Part shown: in pieces, positions 7,252 through 14,270 of the stretch
Numbering within the stretch: position 1 is the first letter of the stretch
How the letters are laid out: each line of letters opens with the position of its first letter
DNA from: Chloroflexota bacterium
GTDB lineage: Bacteria; Chloroflexota; Anaerolineae; Caldilineales; Caldilineaceae
NCBI GenBank assembly: GCA_003577005.1
Contig: QEUW01000127.1
Span: 1 to 22,856, forward strand
Direction of reading: 5' to 3'
DNA: 22,856 nucleotides
Made by a program: the position numbers and the translations under genes
The notes under the pieces: generated by a model
The model's database searches: none
Told to the model about the DNA's origin: nothing
What the model saw: the letters and a program-made list of their open reading frames with translations, nothing else

Positions 7252-8520
7252 GTGCAATGTGATCTGACTCCGCCACCGATGCCAACGGAACTGGTAAGGC
7301 CGTTGACCGTCTGGGGCAACGGCCAAGAAAAAAAGCCATGCAATACCGGCGCAACAGCCCGTTTATGCGAGTCTGCAACTTTTTCTGCCATCTGGACTCA
7401 CCTTCGGCGAATTTTGTTTTGCGCAGCGCTCTTCTTGAGCGCCTGTGGCTCAAGCGGGGAAGAAATGGCGCGCCAGCCGCTGGCCACTTATGGTCAGCCA
7501 GTGGCCGCAGAACTGCCCGCACCCCGCCAACAAACGCCGGCGCGCTCACCAACTGTGCAGCCGGCGCCAGGACCCTCCCTAGCACCTACCGCGACAGTGA
7601 CACCCGGAGCGCTCGTTCTTTTGCCTTCACCGACACCAAGACCCATTTTTGTGTGGGCGCCGGCTCTAGGTGCCATCGTTCCGGCCCCCATGTTCGAAGT
7701 GTCAGAGGCTGTCCCTGTGACGTCGAGCACCCCAGCCCCTCTCTTTGAGCAGCGGGAGGGGCTAGGCGTTACCGTGCGCTGGTCACCGGCAATGCCAATC
7801 GTGCTGGCTCCTACCCCCGATGGTATCGAGCGCGTGACACAGGTGCCCATCCTCATGTATCATTATCTGAGCGTACCCCCCGCCAATGCAGATGCCATCC
7901 GTCGCGACCTCTCGGTGGAGCCAACGCTCTTCGACCAGCACCTGGCTCGCATGAAAGAAGAAGGGTATACCACGATTAACCTCTATGACCTGGTAGCCTT
8001 TCTCCACCAGGGTCGTGCGTTGCCGGAAAAGCCGGTCGTAATCACCTTTGACGATGGCTATCGCGACCACTACGAAAATGCTCTACCGCTCTTGCTCAAA
8101 CACGGCATGATCGCCACTTTCTTTGTCGTCACCGACTTTATCGACGAACAGCGCCCCGGATACCTCACCTGGGAGATGGTGCGGGCGATGCACGAGGCTG
8201 GCATGTCGATAGAATCGCACGGTCGTAATCACGTAAGTCTGCGTGGCAAGGATAGTGACTATCTGGTCTGGCAGGCGCTAGGCAGTCTGGAGACCATCGA
8301 GTATGAATTGGGCGTCCGCCCGCGCTTTATCTCCTACCCTGGGGGCGAGTACGACCGGCTAGCGGTGGAGATCTTCCGTAGCGCCAACTATTGGGGTGGC
8401 GTCACGACGGTCCAGGGCGCCACGCACACCAATGACAACCTGTTTGAATTGCGCCGCGTCCGCATTCGTGGCACAACGACGCCCGATGAACTGGCCCGGC
8501 TACTTGAATTAGACTGGTGA
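7252..8520 (+). CDS. polysaccharide deacetylase lipoprotein (NodB/CE4)
   Basis: The C-terminal half is a NodB homology domain of carbohydrate esterase family 4: [18 protein letters not shown] holds the catalytic and metal Asp pair, [12 protein letters not shown] gives the HxxxH metal ligands, and [12 protein letters not shown] matches motif 3. The family removes N-acetyl groups from peptidoglycan, chitin or exopolysaccharide outside the cell. The N-terminal part has a lipobox ([18 protein letters not shown]) and a long Thr/Pro/Ala-rich linker, predicting a lipid-anchored extracellular enzyme. The start is uncertain. The frame is open from TTG at 7177; the GTG at 7252 follows GGAGGAGCGGAGAC, but leaves an unusually long stretch (about 65 residues) before the lipobox Cys; TTG at 7303 is another choice. 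It is first in a likely operon with the FabL-like and LLM genes. Confidence 0.85.
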   Translation: MQCDLTPPPMPTELVRPLTVWGNGQEKKPCNTGATARLCESATFSAIWTHLRRILFCAALFLSACGSSGEEMARQPLATYGQPVAAELPAPRQQTPARSPTVQPAPGPSLAPTATVTPGALVLLPSPTPRPIFVWAPALGAIVPAPMFEVSEAVPVTSSTPAPLFEQREGLGVTVRWSPAMPIVLAPTPDGIERVTQVPILMYHYLSVPPANADAIRRDLSVEPTLFDQHLARMKEEGYTTINLYDLVAFLHQGRALPEKPVVITFDDGYRDHYENALPLLLKHGMIATFFVVTDFIDEQRPGYLTWEMVRAMHEAGMSIESHGRNHVSLRGKDSDYLVWQALGSLETIEYELGVRPRFISYPGGEYDRLAVEIFRSANYWGGVTTVQGATHTNDNLFELRRVRIRGTTTPDELARLLELDW

Positions 8521-8567
8521 AGCAAACGATTGTTTATCAGTTTTTATCAGGAACAAGGGAGGTTGCC

Positions 8568-9326
8568 GTGTTGAGCGAAAAAGTAGCTATCATTACCGGC
8601 AGCGGGCGCGGGATTGGACGCGGCATTGCATTGGCGTTGGCCGCACAAGGCTGCCACGTGGCGATCAACTATCTCCGCAAACGCGAGGATGCCGAGCAAA
8701 CAGCCGCCGAAGCCGCCGCCTTCGGGGTGCGGACAGCGGTGATCAAAGCCAATGTCGGCAAAGCCGAAGAAGTGCAACGGCTGGTGGACGAGGCGGCGCG
8801 GCTGCTCGGTGGCCTCGACATCTTTATTGGCAACGCGGCCAGCGGCGTGCTCCGCCCGGTCACCGAAATCGATGAACGAGCCTGGGATTGGACCCTCAAT
8901 ATCAATGCTCGCAGCATTCTGCTGGGAGCGCGCGCTGCCGTTCCGCACATGGTGCGCAAGGGATGGGGTCGCATCATTGCCATCACCAGTATCGGCAGCC
9001 GCCGCGTCTTTCCCGATTACAGCGTAGTGGGGGTGAGCAAGGCCGCCATCGAGGCTGCGACTCGCTACCTGGCGGTGGAGCTGGCGCCCAAGGGGATCAT
9101 TGCCAACTGTGTCAGCCCTGGCGTAGTCATCACCGGCGCACTCGACTTCTTTGCGCGCAAGGAGCAGATGATCGACCACGCACAAAAACACACACCGGCT
9201 GGCCGTCTCGTCACACCCGAAGATGTGGGCGCCGTGGTGGCCTGGCTCTGCAGCGACGCCGCCGCTATGATCGTTGGCCAGACCATCGAACTGGATGGTG
9301 GCTACAGCCTGATCATGAATAGCTAA
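8568..9326 (+). CDS. fabL: FabL-type enoyl-[acyl-carrier-protein] reductase (SDR)
   Basis: 252 residues with the short-chain dehydrogenase fold. [18 protein letters not shown] is the NADP(H) glycine motif. The protein closely follows my memory of Bacillus Fab[46 protein letters not shown] and [20 protein letters not shown]. The catalytic Tyr and Lys are spaced Y-x6-K ([11 protein letters not shown]), the pattern of enoyl-ACP reductases rather than the Y-x3-K of most SDRs. FabL catalyses the last reduction in each fatty-acid elongation round using NADPH. GTG at 8568 (or TTG at 8571) follows GGGAGG at a good distance; the open frame back to 8517 is disregarded. A role in another 2-enoyl reduction cannot be excluded, because the neighbours are not fatty-acid genes. 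Confidence 0.85.
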   Translation: MLSEKVAIITGSGRGIGRGIALALAAQGCHVAINYLRKREDAEQTAAEAAAFGVRTAVIKANVGKAEEVQRLVDEAARLLGGLDIFIGNAASGVLRPVTEIDERAWDWTLNINARSILLGARAAVPHMVRKGWGRIIAITSIGSRRVFPDYSVVGVSKAAIEAATRYLAVELAPKGIIANCVSPGVVITGALDFFARKEQMIDHAQKHTPAGRLVTPEDVGAVVAWLCSDAAAMIVGQTIELDGGYSLIMNS

Positions 9327-9392
9327 CGTCCAATCGGGTTGTCCATTTTTGCCAGATGGGCAACACAATGGCAGAACCATGGAGATAGCCCT

Positions 9393-10406
9393 GTGACACC
9401 AGCATGGCCCTGTGCGCCCTGGGTTGAGGAGTGCCGCAACCATCTTCATTTTGCGCTTCAAGTCTTTCCCAACGACACGAAGAACGAGCCGGCCCGACAC
9501 CTTCTCGCAGCGGGTCGTCTGGCCGAGACGCTGGGCTTTGATGCCTTCTTTTTGGGCGACCATCCAGCCTGGGCAGTGGAGTGTTGGTTGCATATGGCGG
9601 CCCTTGCCGTCACAACGTCGCGCATTCGCCTTGGTATCAACGTTGCTTGCGCCGGCTACCGCCATCCGGTGATGACCGCGCGTCTCGCTGCCGATCTCGA
9701 TAACCTGAGCAATGGCCGGCTGATTCTTGGGCTTGGCATCGGCTGGGATGCAAACGAGTTTGCCAATTTGGGGCTGCCTTTTTTGCCGGTTGGCGAGCGG
9801 CAGGCGGCGCTTGAGGAGGCACTGGCAATCATCCGGGGCGTCTGGGGCGATGAGCCGTTCACCTTCCACGGGCGCTATCACCAGACGACAAACGCCCATA
9901 TTGCGCCGCCGCCGCTGCAACGACCAGCGCCACCGCTGATGATTGCCGGCGGCGGAGAACGGGTCACGCTGCGCCAGGTGGCTCACTTTGCCGACGCCTG
10001 CAACCTGGTTATGTTTGGGACAGGATTGTTGCGCGCCGCCAATAGCATCGACGAAATCCGCCACAAACTCAGGGTCCTCCGCCAGCATTGCGAAGAGATT
10101 GGGCGCCCATTTGATACACTCTTGCGCACATACACCACCGGCTGGCTCATCCTGGCTGAGGATGAGGCCAGCGTTCAGGCCAAACTCCACCACTATTTCC
10201 CTGAGGGTCTGGAACGACGTTACAGCGGCCCCTGGAGCAGCTTTGTGTTTGCAGGTAGACCTGAACAGGCAGCCTCCCACTATCTGGCACTTGCCGCTGC
10301 CGGAATTCAATACTTTATTGTTGAGACGCTGGATGCCGCCGACGTAGAGACTATCGAACTGCTTGCCAAACAGGTCATACCGGCGGTAAAGCGTCTGGCG
10401 ACATAG
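9393..10406 (+). CDS. LLM class flavin-dependent oxidoreductase
   Basis: About 337 residues with the luciferase-like monooxygenase (bacterial luciferase TIM-barrel) pattern: LAETLGFDAFFLGDHPAW, then AALAVTTSRIRLGINVACAG, RHPVMTARLAADLDNLSNGR, LILGLGIGWDANEFANLG and PPLMIAGGGERVTLRQVAHF. The family uses FMNH2 or F420 to oxidise organic substrates. The cofactor cannot be decided from the sequence. The frame is open from TTG at 9339; GTG at 9393 has GGAGA about 9 nt upstream and is preferred. It lies 66 nt after the FabL-like gene in the same direction and probably ends the operon. The next gene converges from the other strand 33 nt away, with no clear terminator between them. A second, only moderately similar family member is at 17846. 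Confidence 0.85.
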   Translation: MTPAWPCAPWVEECRNHLHFALQVFPNDTKNEPARHLLAAGRLAETLGFDAFFLGDHPAWAVECWLHMAALAVTTSRIRLGINVACAGYRHPVMTARLAADLDNLSNGRLILGLGIGWDANEFANLGLPFLPVGERQAALEEALAIIRGVWGDEPFTFHGRYHQTTNAHIAPPPLQRPAPPLMIAGGGERVTLRQVAHFADACNLVMFGTGLLRAANSIDEIRHKLRVLRQHCEEIGRPFDTLLRTYTTGWLILAEDEASVQAKLHHYFPEGLERRYSGPWSSFVFAGRPEQAASHYLALAAAGIQYFIVETLDAADVETIELLAKQVIPAVKRLAT

Positions 10407-10439
10407 GTGTGCTGGTCAGAGACTGTCTATCCAAGAGGA

Positions 10440-11819
10440 TCAGTCGTGATTGCGTTGGGGGGCTAGCAACGTTTCATCTACAGCTAGGAGCACTTGATGA
10501 GGTTGCTGGCCCACGTGGGCGGCGAGCGTACGAAGACGCTCGTTGATGGCCTGGCGCTCAAGGGGTTCGTGGATATGCGGGTCTACGCTGCGACTGATCA
10601 TACTTGCGTGTTGCCAAATCAGGGCATGGCGCTGCACCACTTTGGTGGCTTGAGCGATCTCTATCAACGCCGCCAGCAGACGCTTCGTGAGTACCGCGTC
10701 ATCGCGGGTATAGTGGCGCAACTGGTTGAAGGCAAGGTCGAGCATATCGGCAAAGGCTGGTGGCCGCAGGAGCAAACGGATCTGCCCCTCACTGTCCTGG
10801 AAATAGGAGTCGCCTTCGCCCTGCCGCGCCGCCTGGGACAGCACATTACTCAGATGGTCAATACAGTTGATAGCGGTGGTAGGGTCGTTGATCCCTGGGG
10901 AGACTGCTCTCAGCGCGATATCCACCAACTGGCGGACACCAAAGAGGATATCGTCGAGCATCGTACGCTCAACACCGATTTCGATGGTCTCGGATAGCTC
11001 CTTTGTCAGGTCGGCCAGCTGTTCGTGGTCTACTTCTTCAGCAGTCGATCCGACGCTAAAGAGCGGGCGACCTTTAGCCACAAAGTCGCCGATCATCGGC
11101 TCCACCCTGATGATCACATCGTACTTTTGCGCTACCTGCACCAGGGTCTCGTGGTCAACTGATTGTAAGTAACCGACAGCAGGCGCCGGGATAATCTTGA
11201 CCTGCTCGCCGCGCAGTGCGTTCACGACAGCCTCATCGTGCAAGATCTCAGCGCTACCGCCAGGTTGCTTCCGTAGTAGCTGCATCACCTGCCGGTCGAT
11301 GTCATCCACAATATAGTTTGCGCGGATGGTCTTGGTAATGTGGTCGATAAAGTGAATAAAATAACCGATGGCTATCAGCGTCACCAGGATAGCGACGGTG
11401 ACCGAGAGAACCGGCGAGTCGATGCCGCCCTCGGTCTGGTTGATGCGCGCTAGCAACAGCAGCGCATAGACGAAGACACCGATGAAGACGGCCAGTACAT
11501 TTTGCGCAACCCGGTCGCGAATAAAGTTGCGCAAGATGCGCGGGGAAAATTGCTGGGATGCCAGCACCAGCGCCACCATGAGGATCGAAAAAACCAACCC
11601 CAGGATGGTCAACATGCCGGTGGCGATGGCGCCCAACACCGCGTGCGAGCCTTCGACACCAATCTGCAAGAGCGGCAGCGACGAGAAGCCTCTGTTCCGA
11701 TCAAGTTCGCTGAGAACTGCCGCGAGCGCAGCTCCAAAGAGCGCGCCCAACGCCGGCCGAAACCAGAGAGACGAACGGAGGTTATCGAGAAATGTGCGCA
11801 GACGTTGGTTCGAATTCAT
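10440..11819 (-). CDS. DUF2254 family membrane protein
   Basis: 459 residues from the ATG at 11819 (MNSNQRLRTFLDNLRSSLWF). Four predicted membrane segments occupy the first 170 residues: RPALGALFGAALAAVL, then AIATGMLTILGLVFSILMVA, NVLAVFIGVFVYALLLLARI and VTVAILVTLIAIGYFIHFID. The rest is soluble and carries the conserved features of DUF2254: QFSPRILRNFIRDR after the second segment, VSPGINDPTTAINCIDHLS and the RPPAFADMLDLAFNQLRHYT region. The role of the family is not known. The frame is open to 11915, but the upstream part looks non-coding, and no strong ribosome site precedes the chosen ATG. The gene lies downstream of the PRPP synthetase on the same strand, about 117 nt away. Confidence 0.9.
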   Translation of the reverse strand: MNSNQRLRTFLDNLRSSLWFRPALGALFGAALAAVLSELDRNRGFSSLPLLQIGVEGSHAVLGAIATGMLTILGLVFSILMVALVLASQQFSPRILRNFIRDRVAQNVLAVFIGVFVYALLLLARINQTEGGIDSPVLSVTVAILVTLIAIGYFIHFIDHITKTIRANYIVDDIDRQVMQLLRKQPGGSAEILHDEAVVNALRGEQVKIIPAPAVGYLQSVDHETLVQVAQKYDVIIRVEPMIGDFVAKGRPLFSVGSTAEEVDHEQLADLTKELSETIEIGVERTMLDDILFGVRQLVDIALRAVSPGINDPTTAINCIDHLSNVLSQAARQGEGDSYFQDSEGQIRLLLRPPAFADMLDLAFNQLRHYTRDDAVLTKRLLAALIEIAQATKVVQRHALIWQHASMISRSVDPHIHEPLERQAINERLRTLAAHVGQQPHQVLLAVDETLLAPQRNHD

Positions 11820-11936
11820 ACATCGTTGATCAACATAGATCTGATCAGCATAGCTGGGACGGCCATCTACCACGCGCCAATGATGACGACATCGCCCCAA
11901 CCTGCTCTTCAGCACCGGGCGCGTTTGATCACTTGC

Positions 11937-12884
11937 TCAACTTGGGAAGAGCACACTGATGCTCTCGCGATTATGGATGCGGCGAATTGCTTCGGCGATG
12001 AGTGGCGCCACCGAGACAATCTCAATTTTGTCACAAAATTCGACCGGCTGTGTCTCGATGCTGTCGGTGGTGATCAGCTTGCGGATTGGGCTGTTTATGA
12101 TCCGCTCCATTGAGCCAGGAGAAAAGGCGCCGTGTGTCACCGCAGCGTAGACATCTGCTGCCCCCTGCACCAGGAGCCGGTTGGCCGCCTCCACCAGTGT
12201 GCCGCCGGAGATCGTAAAGTCGTCGATGATCACAGCAGTTTTGCCTTCTACATCGCCGATGATCGTCATTACTTCGGCCCGTTCGTCGTGGCCCTTGCGT
12301 TCCTTATCGCCGATGGCAAGCGGCGCATCCAAAAAGGTGGCATATTTGCGCGCCTGTTTGGCAAAGCCCAGGTCGGGCGAAACCACTACCAGGTTTTCTA
12401 GCTTCTTATTGCGGATGGCGGCGCCTAGCACTGGCAGCGCATACAAATTGTCGACCGGAACGCGAAAAAAGCCCTGAAGCTGTGGCGGAAGCATATCCAT
12501 AGTGACGACGCGGTCGGCGCCAGCGGCTTCCATGGCATCGGCACAGACCCGCGCGCGAATGGAGACGCGCGGCTCATCCTTTTTATCACCCTTCGCATAG
12601 CTAAAATAGGGCATGATCACCGTCACCGAATCGGCGCTGGCCCGTTTCAGCGCATCGATCCAGAAGAGCAGCTCCATAAAGTTGTCGTTGGTTGGGTAGA
12701 CGGTGGATTGCACCAGGTAGACCCGCCGCCCCCGCACATTTTCGCCAACCCGGACAAACGTGTTGCCTTCGGAAAAACGATGGACCTCACGCCGCGCCGG
12801 CTCTACGCCCAGATGGTCACAGATCCTGCGGGTCAATTGCGGACTGGCGCTCCCGCCGAGGACGAGAATTGGTTCGTTGGTCAT
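11937..12884 (-). CDS. prs: divergent ribose-phosphate pyrophosphokinase
   Basis: 315 residues, the normal length for PRPP synthetase, which makes PRPP from ribose 5-phosphate and ATP for purine, pyrimidine, His and NAD synthesis. Family landmarks: VLGGSASPQLTRRI at the N-terminus, PTNDNFMELLFWIDALKRA, MPYFSYAKGDKKDEPR (the ATP-contacting flexible loop), GFFRVPVDNLYA, SPDLGFAKQARKYA, and IIDDFTISGGTL (PRPP loop, residues 219-230). Differences from the usual enzyme: the DLHxxQ motif reads DMLPPQ (residues 130-135), so the active-site His is Leu, and the PRPP loop lacks the usual DT before GGT. It may be a divergent active class or a paralogue with altered activity. The ATG follows AGGAG at 7 nt. 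A degraded aldolase gene lies directly upstream. Confidence 0.88.
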   Translation of the reverse strand: MTNEPILVLGGSASPQLTRRICDHLGVEPARREVHRFSEGNTFVRVGENVRGRRVYLVQSTVYPTNDNFMELLFWIDALKRASADSVTVIMPYFSYAKGDKKDEPRVSIRARVCADAMEAAGADRVVTMDMLPPQLQGFFRVPVDNLYALPVLGAAIRNKKLENLVVVSPDLGFAKQARKYATFLDAPLAIGDKERKGHDERAEVMTIIGDVEGKTAVIIDDFTISGGTLVEAANRLLVQGAADVYAAVTHGAFSPGSMERIINSPIRKLITTDSIETQPVEFCDKIEIVSVAPLIAEAIRRIHNRESISVLFPS

Positions 12885-12900
12885 ACAAAACTCCTGAATT

Positions 12901-13071
12901 GCGAATGCGGTTTTCGATCTTCAGGCCAAGCATGATCTCACCGTTAGGGTTGAGCGGCCAGACGTCGGCACGATCCAGATATTCGTTTGATGGGATGCCC
13001 CACATGGCGGCGGCTCGGCCTTGCCCGCCAGCGCCGCGGCGCCCCACCCCCAATCCTTTGCCGACGCCCAA
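12901..13071 (-). pseudogene. remnant of an HpcH/HpaI-family aldolase
   Basis: On the minus strand a short open stretch reads GRRGAGGQGRAAAMWGIPSN, EYLDRADVWPLNPNGEI and MLGLKIENR. This matches the G-R-x-G-G-G / EYLxRADVWPLNPxGE pattern that I recall from HpcH/HpaI (2,4-dihydroxyhept-2-enedioate) aldolases, class II pyruvate aldolases. Only about 55 residues remain: the reading frame is closed by TAG at 13077-13075 just upstream, and downstream it runs into the ribosome site of prs. No catalytic His/Arg pair or complete barrel is present, so it is a decayed fragment. I am confident of the resemblance, less of the exact subfamily. Confidence 0.6.
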
Positions 13072-13074
13072 TGT

Positions 13075-13231
13075 CTAGAATGGATAGTGGGCGGACTCGA
13101 CAAACACCTTGACCGCGCCCGGCGTCTCGGCATGGCGGAATAGATTTGGCGCAAGTTGACAACGGGTTTGGTCGGGTAATCCGTTCACACGTTGCCGATG
13201 GAAAAACGGGTTCTGTTCGCTCAAATCCGTT
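13075..13231 (-). pseudogene. possible C-terminal remnant of an unidentified protein
   Basis: In the same minus-strand frame as the aldolase remnant, but upstream of its TAG, the translation reads VNGLPDQTRCQLAPNLFRHA followed by ETPGAVKVFVESAHYPF and the stop. It looks protein-like and ends as a normal C-terminus might, yet the frame opens only after a stop near 13232 and has no start codon with a ribosome site. I cannot name a family. It overlaps the AACGGATT repeat tract. Confidence 0.2.
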
Positions 13232-13253
13232 CAATTCGCTCCCCGAATCCGTT
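13178..13253. repeat. three AATCCGTT direct repeats
   Basis: AATCCGTT occurs at 13178-13185, 13224-13231 and 13246-13253, with related AACGGGTT copies at 13161-13168 and 13206-13213 in the opposite orientation. They fill the spacer between the creatininase stop and the aldolase remnant. The irregular spacing suggests a degenerate intergenic repeat rather than an operator array. Confidence 0.45.
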
Positions 13254-13258
13254 GACAG

Positions 13259-14122
13259 CTAATCTGTCGGGAACGCCAGCGGCATCGTCGGCGCCTCTGC
13301 CTGGTGCGGTGTGCGCGGGCGGACGGGGCGGGCGTGAAACTCGGCGATAAAGGCGGCGAGGTTGCGGCTAGCCTCTTCGAGACAGAGCTTCCCCTTTTCG
13401 GCGGTCGCCTTCTCGGCCTCGCCGATAACGCCGCTGTCGGTGTACTGGCTCGTCCACTCCACCAGCCCCATGGGGCCGCCGGCAAAAAGATCGGTCCAGG
13501 TGAACTTGGAGCCAAGCTGGTTGGTCTTGGAAAGCTCGCTCTTGATCTTGTCCTTGCGCACCAGTTCCGGCGTCAGGTAGAGCAGCATGGAGGTCTCCAG
13601 TTCGCAGGCGTGGGCGCAACCGCCGGGGAAGACGCTCTCGCGCCACTGCGACTCAAAGTCCGGGTTGACGCGCAACATCTGCCACCAGCTACAGAAGGCG
13701 CAGACGGCGTCGGTTTCGACGACCACACGCCGGGCGATCAACTCACACAAGGGGTGGTTCGACCCGTGGCCGTTGACAATGACCATCCTTTTGAAACCAT
13801 GATAAGCCAGACTTTTGCAAATGTCGAGCACATATTGGATGAAATGCTCAAAATGGATGTTGAGCGAGCCGGGAAAATCCATGACGTGATGGACATAGCC
13901 GTAGCTCACCGGCGGCAGCACCAGGCTCAACTCTGGGCGCAGCCGGGCCGCCTCGGTCGCCACAGCGTTGGCGCACAGGTGATCGACGCTCAGCGGCAGG
14001 TGATGTCCATGCTGCTCCACCGAGCCGGTGGGGATGATGGGGATCTTGCCCAGCGCCACCGCCTCGTTGACCTCGGGCCATGTAAGTTCGTCGAACTTGT
14101 AGATCTCGCGCACGGAAGGCAT
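13259..14122 (-). CDS. creatininase family metal-dependent amidohydrolase
   Basis: 287 residues. The signature of the creatininase family is present: PTGSVEQHGHHLPLSVDH (Glu, His and Asp metal ligands) near residue 32, MVIVNGHGSNHPL around 110-125, and GGCAHACELETSMLLYL (HAxExETS metal and catalytic region) around 165-180. Members hydrolyse cyclic amides such as creatinine or open rings of pyrroloquinoline or formamidopyrimidine intermediates; in catabolic clusters many have unknown substrates. The ATG follows GAGGAG at a good distance. It lies between the sulfatase (upstream on the same strand) and an aldolase remnant, suggesting a catabolic gene set. The specific substrate cannot be read from the sequence. 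Confidence 0.88.
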   Translation of the reverse strand: MPSVREIYKFDELTWPEVNEAVALGKIPIIPTGSVEQHGHHLPLSVDHLCANAVATEAARLRPELSLVLPPVSYGYVHHVMDFPGSLNIHFEHFIQYVLDICKSLAYHGFKRMVIVNGHGSNHPLCELIARRVVVETDAVCAFCSWWQMLRVNPDFESQWRESVFPGGCAHACELETSMLLYLTPELVRKDKIKSELSKTNQLGSKFTWTDLFAGGPMGLVEWTSQYTDSGVIGEAEKATAEKGKLCLEEASRNLAAFIAEFHARPVRPRTPHQAEAPTMPLAFPTD

Positions 14123-14180
14123 GTAGGTTTCTCCTCTTTTGTGATGCTACGAGTCATGATGAACAGGTTAATCGGTAATA

Positions 14181-14257
14181 AGTAATCGGTAATCGGTAAT
14201 TGTGAATGATCTCGCCCTACGGCCGATGCCATTCACAATTACCGATTACCGATTACT
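14181..14257. repeat. 28-bp perfect inverted repeat with TAATCGG units
   Basis: Positions 14181-14208 and 14230-14257 are perfect reverse complements with a 21-nt loop (14209-14229). Each arm begins with repeated TAATCGG/CCGATTA units and ends with AATTGTGAATG/CATTCACAATT. It lies between the sulfatase stop (14271) and the creatininase start (14122). It has no T run, so it is a repeat or RNA-processing hairpin more than a terminator. Confidence 0.92.
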
Positions 14258-14270
14258 ACTTCTCATCTCC

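Noticed and set aside
8547..10310. 587-codon open frame on the minus strand across the FabL-like and LLM genes
   Set aside because: It is antisense to two genes with clear family motifs. Its own translation has no recognisable domain and its composition is that of a shadow frame in GC-rich DNA.
10407..10439. bidirectional terminator between the convergent LLM and DUF2254 genes
   Set aside because: The 33-nt gap has no GC-rich stem with a T run.
10494..10997. plus-strand frame of 167 codons inside the DUF2254 gene
   Set aside because: Antisense to a well-supported membrane protein; no homology pattern recognised.
13304..14185. 293-codon plus-strand frame opposite the creatininase gene
   Set aside because: The opposite strand carries all creatininase motifs and a good ribosome site; this frame is its shadow.
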